Shown here: piece by piece, positions 6,311 through 13,482 of the stretch | How the letters are laid out: each line of letters starts with the position of its first letter | Numbering within the stretch: position 1 is the first letter of the stretch | Source: CANKHJ01 sp035556495 | GTDB taxonomy: Bacteria; Pseudomonadota; Alphaproteobacteria; Rhizobiales; Xanthobacteraceae | DNA length: 24,352 nt | Direction: 5' to 3' | Assembly (NCBI GenBank): GCA_035556495.1 | Contig: DATMEW010000055.1 | Coordinates: 1 to 24,352, forward strand | Made by a program: the position numbers and the translations under genes | The notes under the pieces: generated by a model | Told to the model about the DNA's origin: nothing | What the model saw: the letters and a program-made list of their open reading frames with translations, nothing else | Database searches by the model: none

Positions 6311-6658
6311 TCACGCTATCGACTGAAGCGCAGCTAGTTCGCGCTTCAAATGGGCAGCCCGAGTCGTCGCCTGCGACCAGTTCGTCATGTAGCGAGTGTG
6401 CTCGATCAGATCGCGCAGGATGACACAACGTTCGTTGCGAACATCCGCAGGAATGGCCGCCAGCCGCGCGGCTTCCCTAGCCTCAGCCCATGCCTTCCGA
6501 AGGGCCCAGGCGAAGCAGGAGCGGCCGATGCTCGAAAACGGAACGGAGGGGTAGTGATATGTCTCGCGGAAAATGGCCCATGCCCTCACCAGAATGGCCT
6601 TCCGGTCGAATTTGGGCATAGCTCCGCCGTTCACCGTAATGGTGCTTTTCGTGGTCAT
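6311..6658 (-). CDS. First gene of the small-gene operon, unknown function
   Basis: 115 aa from ATG 6658. A TTG start at 6691 or an ATG at 6619 is also possible, and none has a convincing Shine-Dalgarno. The protein is basic, helical and rich in Trp, Ala and Arg (RKAILVRAWAIFRETYHYP, ALRKAWAEAREAARLAA), a composition common in small phage-encoded proteins of Rhizobiales. It is the promoter-proximal gene and faces the Xre repressor across an operator region, so it is probably repressed by it. Confidence 0.65.
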   Translation of the reverse strand: MTTKSTITVNGGAMPKFDRKAILVRAWAIFRETYHYPSVPFSSIGRSCFAWALRKAWAEAREAARLAAIPADVRNERCVILRDLIEHTRYMTNWSQATTRAAHLKRELAALQSIA

Positions 6659-6693
6659 AAGGGTTGTCCCGTCAGCTTCTCTGTGATACAAAA

Positions 6694-6744
6694 TGGATCA
6701 TTGCATATGATCCAAAAAGGATCAAGAGGAATTTTAGGTGATCC
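6694..6744. promoter_or_regulatory. Operator region of the Xre repressor
   Basis: A perfect 8-bp inverted repeat, TGGATCAT (6694-6701), TGCAT, ATGATCCA (6707-6714), lies between the divergent Xre gene and the six-gene operon. Additional half-sites follow: AAGGATCA at about 6717-6723 and GTGATCC at the Xre start (6738-6744). A dyad plus extra half-sites covering both promoters is the classic layout of a phage-type immunity switch. The Xre protein next to it is the obvious ligand, though binding is inferred. Confidence 0.65.
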
Positions 6745-7010
6745 TAATCGAGCAAATTCGGGCTGCCCGTGGGCTATTGGGGTGGTCTCAGACAGAGCTG
6801 GCAGACAGGGCCGAGTTGTCGCTCCCGACGGTCAAAAGAATGGAACGGGAAGGAGGCGGGCCGGCGGTCTCCGATGATGCCAAGGAGAAGGTGCGTGCAG
6901 CCCTCGAGAAGGCCGGCGTCGAATTCATTGCGGAGAATGGTGGAGGAGCAGGAGTAAGGTTGAAGAAAAGACGGCTCGGCGTAGAAAAGACGAACAAACG
7001 TGAGCCCTAA
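6738..7010 (+). CDS. Xre/Cro-type repressor
   Basis: 90 aa from GTG 6738, with AAGAGGA seven bases upstream. The N-terminal half is one helix-turn-helix domain: RAARGLLGWSQTELADRAE (about 8-26), then LSLPTVKRMEREGGGP. The C-terminus has a VEFIAENGGGAGVRLKKR segment typical of a widespread class of short alphaproteobacterial Xre regulators found in islands and prophages. There is no peptidase domain, so it cannot be a LexA/CI-type self-cleaving repressor; induction would need an anti-repressor or another signal. Its own start region carries operator half-sites, which implies autoregulation. It converges with the ParB-like gene after 16 nt. Confidence 0.85.
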   Translation: MILIEQIRAARGLLGWSQTELADRAELSLPTVKRMEREGGGPAVSDDAKEKVRAALEKAGVEFIAENGGGAGVRLKKRRLGVEKTNKREP

Positions 7011-7026
7011 CCGTACTCCAGCTATA

Positions 7027-7953
7027 TCAACTAGCGTAGAAACGCGCCGATTGGTCTCTCACTCTTCCAGATAACAGCTCCTGTTTAACAGGACGACCGA
7101 ACTCTCTTGTTAAATGATCGGTGATTTCGTCAGCTACCAGTTTCCGCACTGTTCCGGCGAACACCTTCTCTTTGTCGTCCGTAACTTTGCTCCACATATC
7201 CGGGAATGACAGACTGTCCATTGCCCGAAGTAAGGCGTCTCCCCCCTCACACCACTTCCTATTTTTATGGAGAACGTCACAGATGCCCTCGACGATGGTC
7301 GCCCTGACAAATCCGGCATTGCCGTCGGATGTTTGGGTGATGCACTGCAAAGCGGTAATCAATGTGTCTTGGCCATAGCTCCGTAGACAGCGAGAGAGTG
7401 CGCCGACGGCTTGCGTCTGCCCTACCTTAATACGCTTTATCGTCAGGTTGCCGCGCACAATTTCTACGCCGCCGGCTGCGCACACACGATCCAGCTCCAA
7501 GGATTCCGGGTGACCCGCCGTTAATTTAGCATGATAGAGTTGCTGAGCAGTGGTCTTGGTGACGTTTCCATTTACTGCTGCATATGCGGCAGCTTGTTGG
7601 ACTCGATCAGCTTGCACAATCTGGCAAGGCACCTTTTCGATGTTCCGCATAAGTGCGGCGGTGGTTCTGTGTTGGCCATCCACTATTGTCCACCGACCTC
7701 CTTCGAGTGGGGCGACGATAACCGGTGCAAACTTCGACCAATCAAAAAATTCTGCTATCTGCTTGATATTCGCTGCCCCTCTTCGACCGATCTCCCGCTG
7801 GTAGGTTAAATCGACCACCAGATCCTTAATTTCGATCCATTGAAGCTGCGGAGCAGGACCGGGTTTGAACTCGGATACCGGCATATCGAAGCGGTCGGAG
7901 GAAATCGGCTGAAACATAGCTGGCGGCCTTTTATCGAAAAGAGGCAACAGCAT
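7027..7953 (-). CDS. ParB/sulfiredoxin-fold protein
   Basis: 308 aa from ATG 7953; ATG 7917 (MFQPISS) is a possible shorter start. The N-terminal part (about 38-115) has the ParB/Srx nuclease-like fold: a DLTYQREIGRRGAANIKQIA segment, FAPVIVAPLEGGRWTIVDG, and DGQHRTTAA (92-100), which occupies the position of the GERRxRA nucleotide-binding motif of ParB. No ParB helix-turn-helix domain follows; the C-terminal 190 residues are helical and unknown to me. Proteins of this build are common in Rhizobiales prophages and islands and may act as DNA-binding regulators, nucleases or CTP-dependent switches. It is not accompanied by a ParA, so plasmid-type partition is unlikely. It has its own promoter region of about 325 bp. 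Confidence 0.72.
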   Translation of the reverse strand: MLLPLFDKRPPAMFQPISSDRFDMPVSEFKPGPAPQLQWIEIKDLVVDLTYQREIGRRGAANIKQIAEFFDWSKFAPVIVAPLEGGRWTIVDGQHRTTAALMRNIEKVPCQIVQADRVQQAAAYAAVNGNVTKTTAQQLYHAKLTAGHPESLELDRVCAAGGVEIVRGNLTIKRIKVGQTQAVGALSRCLRSYGQDTLITALQCITQTSDGNAGFVRATIVEGICDVLHKNRKWCEGGDALLRAMDSLSFPDMWSKVTDDKEKVFAGTVRKLVADEITDHLTREFGRPVKQELLSGRVRDQSARFYAS

Positions 7954-8279
7954 TCCGCTGAATGCGTTTGATGGAAAGTCCGCCCGAAAAAAACTTCCGC
8001 GACGCGAGAATTATGGGCGTTAAGAGCCCATCGCTACGATTAGTTAACGTTTTCGGTGGGGCACTCCGTCCGTTACACAGCAACTACCGGTCCGGACCGC
8101 TTAAAATCGCAAACCTATTTATTCTCAGTCAGTTAGGCGTTTCAAAATGCTCACCGGCGCCGACGCCGAGAGTCGGACCGGGTGAGAATAAGTTATTGTG
8201 AATTAATGCAATTTCGGATTTTTGGCGCATCCTGGATGAGGCGTGCGAAGCAGGCGCTCTTGCAGTAGTCTTTCAAATC
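7954..8279. other. Intergenic region with mutually exclusive hairpins
   Basis: No convincing gene. It separates the divergent ParB-like and membrane-protein genes and must hold their promoters. TTATTCTCA (8119-8127) is a perfect inverted copy of TGAGAATAA (8183-8191). Inside it, CTCACC (8150-8155) pairs with GGTGAG (8181-8186), extended by imperfect CG pairing. The two right arms overlap, so the stems cannot form together. This could be a leader switch for the plus-strand gene at 8280, or chance. The rest shows nothing recognisable. Confidence 0.4.
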
Positions 8280-8639
8280 ATGAGGCCAAAACACTTGCGG
8301 ACGCTCGTCTGGATGGGACTGCAAGCCACCATCATGGGGTGGTGGCTGTGGGTCGAATATGACCGGGCCCTTGAGGCCGGAGAACTCCCAAATTGGGGGC
8401 TGGCGCTGGCCATGGGGATTTTCTTCGCATTTATCATCACGGCTGGACTATTCGTTGCGGGAGAGAAATTGCGCTGGTTATGGTCCCTCGCGCGACGGCG
8501 CTTTATTGACCGTGATGTGGAGCGGCTGCCTGGGAGCCTCCAAGGCCAAATAGGTGAGGCGCGTGGCCAGGGCAGTAGCCTTGTTACTTCCCAAAGGCGC
8601 GGAAACGATCTGTCGGAAACGCTGCGCGGCCTCCGGTGA
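8280..8639 (+). CDS. Small two-helix membrane protein
   Basis: 119 aa. Two transmembrane helices are clear: about 11-26 (WMGLQATIMGWWLWV) and 41-60 (LALAMGIFFAFIITAGLFVA), joined by a short acidic loop, then a basic RWLWSLARRRF segment that marks the cytoplasmic side. The remaining residues are low in pattern and overlap the end of the large minus-strand gene by 162 bp, so the natural end is uncertain. Phage-region membrane proteins of this size are often holin-like or superinfection-exclusion proteins; neither can be shown here. It is the only plus-strand gene between the ParB-like gene and the integrase. Confidence 0.6.
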   Translation: MRPKHLRTLVWMGLQATIMGWWLWVEYDRALEAGELPNWGLALAMGIFFAFIITAGLFVAGEKLRWLWSLARRRFIDRDVERLPGSLQGQIGEARGQGSSLVTSQRRGNDLSETLRGLR

Positions 8640-10664
8640 GGTCAGCAAGTAGGAAAGCTGATCGGTATTTCGGCCAACGTTCCAGTTCTTCATCGCCTCG
8701 AACACTTTCGCTGGAAGCTTAATGCCGCCTGTTGCGACGATCTGTGCAGTATCGTTGGCCAGTCCGCCGCGACCAAGCTCTTGAACAGCAGGCCCCTTAA
8801 ACGCGGTTCGTGATCCAGTTGCCTGCCTGAATTGCTGTGCCTCCATAACGTCGAGGAACCGATTGAAACCTGGCCAAATCTGATCCCCATTCGGTAGTGC
8901 GCGTACCGCAGCTTCCAAATTTGCGGCCTGCTGTGGGTTGCCCCTCAATGCCGCCGAAAACTTTGCTCCGGCTGTCTGGCTAGGCCCTCCTGTAGCAAGC
9001 CGTCGTGCTGCATCGTCGAATATGGATTCGGCATGTACTCGCACCAGCATTCGCGCTGCTGTTGGATTCCTGCTGGCGAGCGCTGTCATGGCGGTTGAAA
9101 TATCATCTGCGCTGTTCGGCAGCGGTTTAGTTGGGAACAAGGCGTTTATAGCTTCCCGCGTTGTGAGGTCTTTCCTGGCAATGCGGCCAAGGGGCCCGTT
9201 TAGAAGTGGTTGCAAAAATCGTTCACGAGCACCCGATTGGATAGCGCGGGCGCTCTCGTAAGCCCCGGGCGTACCATTTACCGAGCCCGTGGCTCTATCC
9301 GCAGCCGTCACAGCATGGTCACGTCCCCTATCCACGATCGAAGCGGAGTAGTTGCTACGCGCCGTTCCGCTAAGGGGGTCGCGCAGGTTGCGGCTCGTTT
9401 CGTCAAGCTGCTTTTTGATTGCATCGATAACTGCCACAGAGTTGTCTGGGTGTCCTTCGAGCGTCGGCCCGATCCAGGGATCGTTGCGCACGCGCCGCAA
9501 TCCTTCCTGAAAAACCGGATCACGGCTAACCGCTGTAAACTCCGCCGGCGACAACAGGCCCTGTTCCGCCTGCTGGTAGAGCGGTCGGGTTGCTCGGTTT
9601 ATCGCTCCTTCAACATCTCCAATGATGCGCTCACCGGACCGGCCAATGTCTGGGCCAATACTCGATGGGTCTGCCACAGCCGGCGACACATCATCAAACG
9701 CTCGGCGTGCAGCGGTGGTCGTTTGCTGCGGGCGCGCCGCATAGAAGTCACGCATACCGCCCATACCTTCGACGGTATGCTGTAAATCTCCAATCTGCGT
9801 GCGACCCTGCGTAACGCTTTGCAGAGCCTCGGCCCGGCTGATTGGGGTTCCTTGCCGCTGTGCGGTTAAGAAAAGATTCTCGGCAGCATCAAGCTCGGCC
9901 GGCTGAACACCACGAGTCGCATTTTGCACAAGGCGGTCAGCAGAACCCAGCCTCATGGCACCGGCACTGCCAACTCCGCCAACAAGCGCTCCGGCTACAC
10001 GCGCGATAGGCTCCGCCGCTGTGCCTTTGAATGCCTGACCTGCTCCTTCACTGGCAATACCAGGCACAATGCCGAACGCTAGAGCGTTCCGGCCGACATT
10101 CGCAATCCGACCAATTGCGCCACCAGGCACAAACTCAGCGGCGGTATGTGCAAACTTCCCCGCCGTGGTTTGCGGGACATGCAACGGTCCGGTGATGTTG
10201 TCTTCAATAGCGCGAGTAATGCCATCGGCGCTGATCGCATCACCGATACCCTTGAACATCGCACCGCTGTCTCGGCTTGCAACGCGTGCGCGCCGCTCTT
10301 CATCCGTCTCACCTGCCACATACTGGTGAACGCGGTCTACTCCCGCGACTAGCAGATCGCTGGCTGCCTTTGGCATACCTGCAAGTCCTGCCACGCCGTG
10401 AACTAGGCCGGCGCCAATCGACTTTCCAACGTCGCCTGCCACATCGCTCCACGTTGATAACTGGCCCGGTGCAGCTTCTGAGGTCGATGGCTGGCCGTCG
10501 CTAACGATAGGATATCCGGCCCATGGATCAGAGCCTGCCCGTGCGGTTGCTGCTGCGTGCTCAACGATGGGAAAAGCGCTCCACGGGTCTTCGCGCTGAC
10601 CGGGTGCTAACGACGTGGCCTGATGAGGGAAAAGTGTTGAATCAGGGTTATGTTGAGTCATCAT
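8478..10664 (-). CDS. Large internal-virion or ejection-type protein
   Basis: 728 aa. The N-terminus carries two copies of a short DPWxx(F/Y)PIV motif (DPWSAFPIV at 26-34 and DPWAGYPIV at 46-54), followed by Gly/Ala-rich weakly hydrophobic helices (about 75-100 and 170-240) and a long helical, Arg/Ala-rich remainder. This layout is usual for proteins stored inside podovirus-like heads and injected with the DNA, where Ala/Gly-rich helices enter the envelope. It starts in a 4-nt overlap (ATGA) with the stop of the 596-aa gene, which has a virion peptidoglycan-hydrolase-like domain, and this supports the assignment. No capsid, portal or tail gene lies nearby. Alternatives are a tail-associated or an unrelated secreted helical protein. 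Its 3' end overlaps the convergent membrane-protein gene. Confidence 0.6.
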   Translation of the reverse strand: MMTQHNPDSTLFPHQATSLAPGQREDPWSAFPIVEHAAATARAGSDPWAGYPIVSDGQPSTSEAAPGQLSTWSDVAGDVGKSIGAGLVHGVAGLAGMPKAASDLLVAGVDRVHQYVAGETDEERRARVASRDSGAMFKGIGDAISADGITRAIEDNITGPLHVPQTTAGKFAHTAAEFVPGGAIGRIANVGRNALAFGIVPGIASEGAGQAFKGTAAEPIARVAGALVGGVGSAGAMRLGSADRLVQNATRGVQPAELDAAENLFLTAQRQGTPISRAEALQSVTQGRTQIGDLQHTVEGMGGMRDFYAARPQQTTTAARRAFDDVSPAVADPSSIGPDIGRSGERIIGDVEGAINRATRPLYQQAEQGLLSPAEFTAVSRDPVFQEGLRRVRNDPWIGPTLEGHPDNSVAVIDAIKKQLDETSRNLRDPLSGTARSNYSASIVDRGRDHAVTAADRATGSVNGTPGAYESARAIQSGARERFLQPLLNGPLGRIARKDLTTREAINALFPTKPLPNSADDISTAMTALASRNPTAARMLVRVHAESIFDDAARRLATGGPSQTAGAKFSAALRGNPQQAANLEAAVRALPNGDQIWPGFNRFLDVMEAQQFRQATGSRTAFKGPAVQELGRGGLANDTAQIVATGGIKLPAKVFEAMKNWNVGRNTDQLSYLLTSPEAAQRFRQIVSAPLGSNKATALATRLTYLALEAPRQPLHITVNKAPSREGP

Positions 10665-12451
10665 GGCACCTGCCGAATGTTGCCGGCGTCGTCCAAGAAG
10701 CGGTCACCAGATTTCAAGCCCAGCGATTTCACCTCGGCTGGTGATGTTACGCGAGGTACATTGCTCGAATGTGGGGTTTGCGAACTCCCTGGCGGTCTTG
10801 CCGCTGGGCTACTCACCGTGTCTCGAACAGCACGGGGCGAACCGATAATCTCTTCGGCTTTATGACGTAGGTCACCAAAGCGGTCTTCCTTAGCGACCTT
10901 ATCCGCCCATTCCATTTCAAAATCGTCAAAACTCCGATCACGAGTATTGGGATTGCGACGGAAGGCAAGCCAGGCTCGTCCTTTTTCTCGATCTGTCTGA
11001 TAAACGCGCTTGGCTGTCTCGGTTAGAATCCGATTTGCCCGCGGATCATTTCCTAACTGCGGGAAGATACCCACAAGGAACTCTCTGTCGGCATCACTGA
11101 AGTTGTTTGCAGGAAATCCGCCAGACCCAATTTTTCCAACCACCGATTCATTGATGAGAGCTTGCAAAGCTTGAGCGCTACCAACCCCCTTGGGGTCCAG
11201 CCCTAGGGCCTCTGCCGCATCGCTGTTGAGACCCAGAGATTTTGCCCAGGCTGATACCGTCATACGCGCGGGTTCGAGTTTCCCTTGCGAGACCTGATTG
11301 AGGAGCGCTTCAATTCGAGAAACGTTGGCAAGGCTCTTGGTAGCAGCGCCAGCTGTCTTCATCGTTTCTGCAGCACGCTCGCCTGCGGCCTTGCCAATCG
11401 CGGCAGCCTCCGCGTTCTCACCTCGCATATTGGTGGTGATGGCAGTGGCCCCGGCCTTCTTCAGCTCAGTCTCATAATCCATGAGAGAGCCTTGGTAGCC
11501 CTGGCTGCGCGCAAACATGTATTTTTTGACGGCATCCGGTAACTTGGACGCGTCTAACTCGCGCTGAAGTAGGATCTTCGCCACGTCCTTGTGAGCAGAC
11601 GGCAGACGCGGGTTAGCTACGGCCTGCAACAACGTCTGGATGCGCGGAGAGATCGACAGCCCATCGCCTTGCGGCTGGGCTTGCGGCTGTGGTGCCTGTT
11701 GCGGCTGCGCCGTTTGCTGAGGCTGCGGGACGCCTACGCTCGGGTCATTGCTCGCAACCTGAACCGGGCGCCCGTTTTCAAACTCCGCCATCGCCGGCAG
11801 TATTTTCGCTCTGACCGTAGGATCGGAAAGGTCAATCCGAGCGTTAGGGTCAATACCGGCCTTCTGCGCAACAAAGTTTGCATATGCGCTTACTGGATTT
11901 CCATCGTTGGCAGGGGCCCATCGATTGATCACTCCTGCGATAGAATTGATGCCTCGCTGCCCATAGCCCGCGAGAAGCTTATCCGCTGCGGCCATGCCCT
12001 GCTCAACCGAACCGAACTTGCCAAACCGGCCATCCAAGCCAGAAAATCCGGGCTGCGATTGAGTGAATGGTGACGCTTCTAAATTCAATGGGTTGTTATT
12101 ACGGATGCCTCGCGGGTCAGAAGACACCGTCGGCCCGGCGTTACCCATCGGATTCGAGACCGATTGCGGCTGACCGCTAGATGCCGCCTGCCCGCTGCCA
12201 TACAGCGATGGGATACGCCGCATGAAGTCCTGCCCGGCCTGCTGCTCTTGACCGAGCTTGATCAAGGATAGACCGCTGTTCAGGTCGCCAAGGCCAGCCA
12301 GCTTCGCGCCGGCTGAATTATAATCGAGGCTGCCATCCGCCAGTCCGCGACCTATATCGGCAAGCGTGCGCTTCTTCGCACCCTCTTCGTAAATCTTCGG
12401 CAGGTCAGCCAAAGGCGAGAAGTCAATTTTTGGGACGACCAATTCTGCCAT
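10661..12451 (-). CDS. Virion protein with P5/lysozyme-like domain
   Basis: 596 aa. After a helical N-terminus, residues about 114-228 match the phage structural-protein type that begins RGIRNNNPLNLE (114-125), continues through GRFGKFGSVEQG (141-152), and contains SIAGVINRWAPANDGNPVS (170-188) and SAYANFVAQKAGI. This module is found in virion-associated peptidoglycan-degrading or structural proteins. A Pro/Gln-rich linker (about 241-262) leads to a long helical region and a C-terminal SPAEVKSLGLKSGDRFLDD segment that is common at ends of phage structural proteins. The likely role is local cell-wall opening during DNA entry, together with the 728-aa protein whose start overlaps this stop by 4 nt. 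A Shine-Dalgarno AAGGA lies upstream, inside an AAAAGGATCAA string that also occurs in the Xre operator region. Confidence 0.68.
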   Translation of the reverse strand: MAELVVPKIDFSPLADLPKIYEEGAKKRTLADIGRGLADGSLDYNSAGAKLAGLGDLNSGLSLIKLGQEQQAGQDFMRRIPSLYGSGQAASSGQPQSVSNPMGNAGPTVSSDPRGIRNNNPLNLEASPFTQSQPGFSGLDGRFGKFGSVEQGMAAADKLLAGYGQRGINSIAGVINRWAPANDGNPVSAYANFVAQKAGIDPNARIDLSDPTVRAKILPAMAEFENGRPVQVASNDPSVGVPQPQQTAQPQQAPQPQAQPQGDGLSISPRIQTLLQAVANPRLPSAHKDVAKILLQRELDASKLPDAVKKYMFARSQGYQGSLMDYETELKKAGATAITTNMRGENAEAAAIGKAAGERAAETMKTAGAATKSLANVSRIEALLNQVSQGKLEPARMTVSAWAKSLGLNSDAAEALGLDPKGVGSAQALQALINESVVGKIGSGGFPANNFSDADREFLVGIFPQLGNDPRANRILTETAKRVYQTDREKGRAWLAFRRNPNTRDRSFDDFEMEWADKVAKEDRFGDLRHKAEEIIGSPRAVRDTVSSPAARPPGSSQTPHSSNVPRVTSPAEVKSLGLKSGDRFLDDAGNIRQVP

Positions 12452-12751
12452 CGATTTGATCCTTTTCTAGGACTGTTCGATGGAACATCGCTCACGTAGG
12501 AATTCAGGGGAACGCCGGTTCTGAGGATTTTGCTGAGTTTGTTAGCTTTGAAAGATTTGTGCCAAAAGGCTGGTTATATTTCAGCGATGGCGGCGGCATT
12601 TTCGCTGGCTAAATGACTGCTCGTTGCGGCGGCGGCGAAGTTTGGCAGGGCAGGCCGCCTCGCGCGCGCGTACTGCTCCCGAAATTCTTAATTAGCTGCG
12701 AGCCAGCGAAACACCATGGATTGCAAGGGCATCGCTGCGTTACTCGGCCAG
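12452..12751. other. 300-bp non-coding region with an 11-bp inverted repeat
   Basis: No gene is supported here. It lies between the end of the replication operon and the start of the virion-type operon, so it probably holds a promoter for the latter. TTTCGCTGGCT (12600-12610) and AGCCAGCGAAA (12701-12711) are perfect inverted copies 90 bp apart, enclosing a GC-rich core with GGCGGCGGCG and CGCGCGCGCG runs. A structured RNA, a packaging or replication site, or a remnant element end are possible. Confidence 0.45.
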
Positions 12752-13060
12752 CTACCTCAGCCGGGATAGAGCAAATCGCTCGTAGTAATGAGTCAGATAA
12801 TCGCTGCTAGTTTCCCCATCGTGATAAAGTTTAAGGCCGAAATCGTCACCGTCGAGAAATATTGCCAAAGCGATCCGACTGACGCACCAAACGCCACCTA
12901 CTCGCCTGCCGATGCCGTGAACTTCGCACCAGTTTCTCATGGTCGATTCACTGCGTCCCGCGAACTTGGCGGCCTCTCTGAGCGACATTGCCTCACGTCT
13001 ATCAAAGGGAACTAGTATCTTCCGGTAGTTCGAAAAGCATTCATCGTGGTCTATTTTCAT
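12752..13060 (-). CDS. Helix-turn-helix DNA-binding protein
   Basis: 102 aa. A helix-turn-helix of the MerR/excisionase type is visible at about 25-65: MSLREAAKFAGRSESTMRNW followed by the recognition part CEVHGIGRRVGG and a W-C-V-S-R strand, the usual winged end of such domains. The C-terminal 30 residues are acidic and aromatic. It overlaps the iteron-containing gene by 4 nt (ATGA) and is the last gene of the replication operon. It could be an origin-binding or regulatory protein, or an excisionase; a terminase small subunit is less likely because no large subunit follows. Confidence 0.72.
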   Translation of the reverse strand: MKIDHDECFSNYRKILVPFDRREAMSLREAAKFAGRSESTMRNWCEVHGIGRRVGGVWCVSRIALAIFLDGDDFGLKLYHDGETSSDYLTHYYERFALSRLR

Positions 13061-13482
13061 ATGACTTCCGACCTGTCGATTGCAGCCACCGCTAGATCGA
13101 TTCGAACTCGATCTGCGCCGCTGATGATCAGCCTTGCCAGATGTTCGGCGGCAGCACGGGAATAGCCGCCGTCATATTGGATGATGGCGGCCCGTTCCTC
13201 GAAATCTGAACGATGATCCTCGTTGCTGCTTTTCTTGGTGACACTGGTGACATTGGTGACGCCCCGCTCAAGGCGTTGAAATTCCAACCCTTTAGCGTCA
13301 CCAAAGTTTGCGGGCGGTGTCACCAACGCGGCTTTACTTGGTGACACATCGGCGTGGATTTTGGTGACATCTATATCGTTGATTGAGCTGGATAATTTCT
13401 GCCTGTCACCAGTGTCACCAATGTCACCAGCATTTTTCAGCAGGGTTGAAATCTCATCCGCGAGACCTTCGAAACTATGCAT
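13057..13482 (-). CDS. Small replication-operon protein encoded by iteron DNA
   Basis: 141 aa from ATG 13482; a longer frame to 13536 lies inside the primase gene. The protein contains two peptide repeats, GDIGDTGD near the start and VTNVTSVT in the middle, which are the direct translation of tandem 9-bp DNA iterons. The C-terminal FEERAAIIQYDGGYSRAAAE segment recurs in alphaproteobacterial proteins near primases and at the ends of some primases. The start overlaps the primase stop by 8 nt and the end overlaps the next gene by 4 nt. The repeat peptides are low in complexity and probably serve the DNA more than the protein. No enzyme motif is visible. Confidence 0.72.
   Translation of the reverse strand: MHSFEGLADEISTLLKNAGDIGDTGDRQKLSSSINDIDVTKIHADVSPSKAALVTPPANFGDAKGLEFQRLERGVTNVTSVTKKSSNEDHRSDFEERAAIIQYDGGYSRAAAEHLARLIISGADRVRIDLAVAAIDRSEVI
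13235..13428. repeat. GGTGAC iteron cluster, candidate replication origin
   Basis: Ten copies of GGTGAC (either strand) lie within 192 bp. Plus-sense copies are at 13237, 13246, 13255, 13340 and 13363; minus-sense copies (GTCACC) are at 13297, 13319, 13405, 13414 and 13423. Two groups of three have an exact 9-bp period (13237-13260 and 13405-13428) and point in opposite directions. The shared form is about TTGGTGACAYT. Iterons of related form (GGTGAAC-type) are bound by the alpha primase-helicase of satellite P4. The position beside the TOPRIM/DUF927 gene supports an origin role. Confidence 0.75.

Noticed and set aside
7027..7953. A plasmid-type ParB partition protein
   Set aside because: No ParA gene, no helix-turn-helix after the N-terminal fold, and DGQHR in place of the GERRxR motif.
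7962..8201. A 79-aa plus-strand frame before the membrane-protein gene
   Set aside because: No Shine-Dalgarno, no protein-like pattern, and it covers the paired stems and probable promoters of the region.
9210..9785. A 191-aa plus-strand open frame inside the 728-aa virion-type gene
   Set aside because: Arg/Ser/Cys-rich antisense translation without a ribosome-binding site or motif; the minus-strand frame is much longer and coupled to its neighbour.
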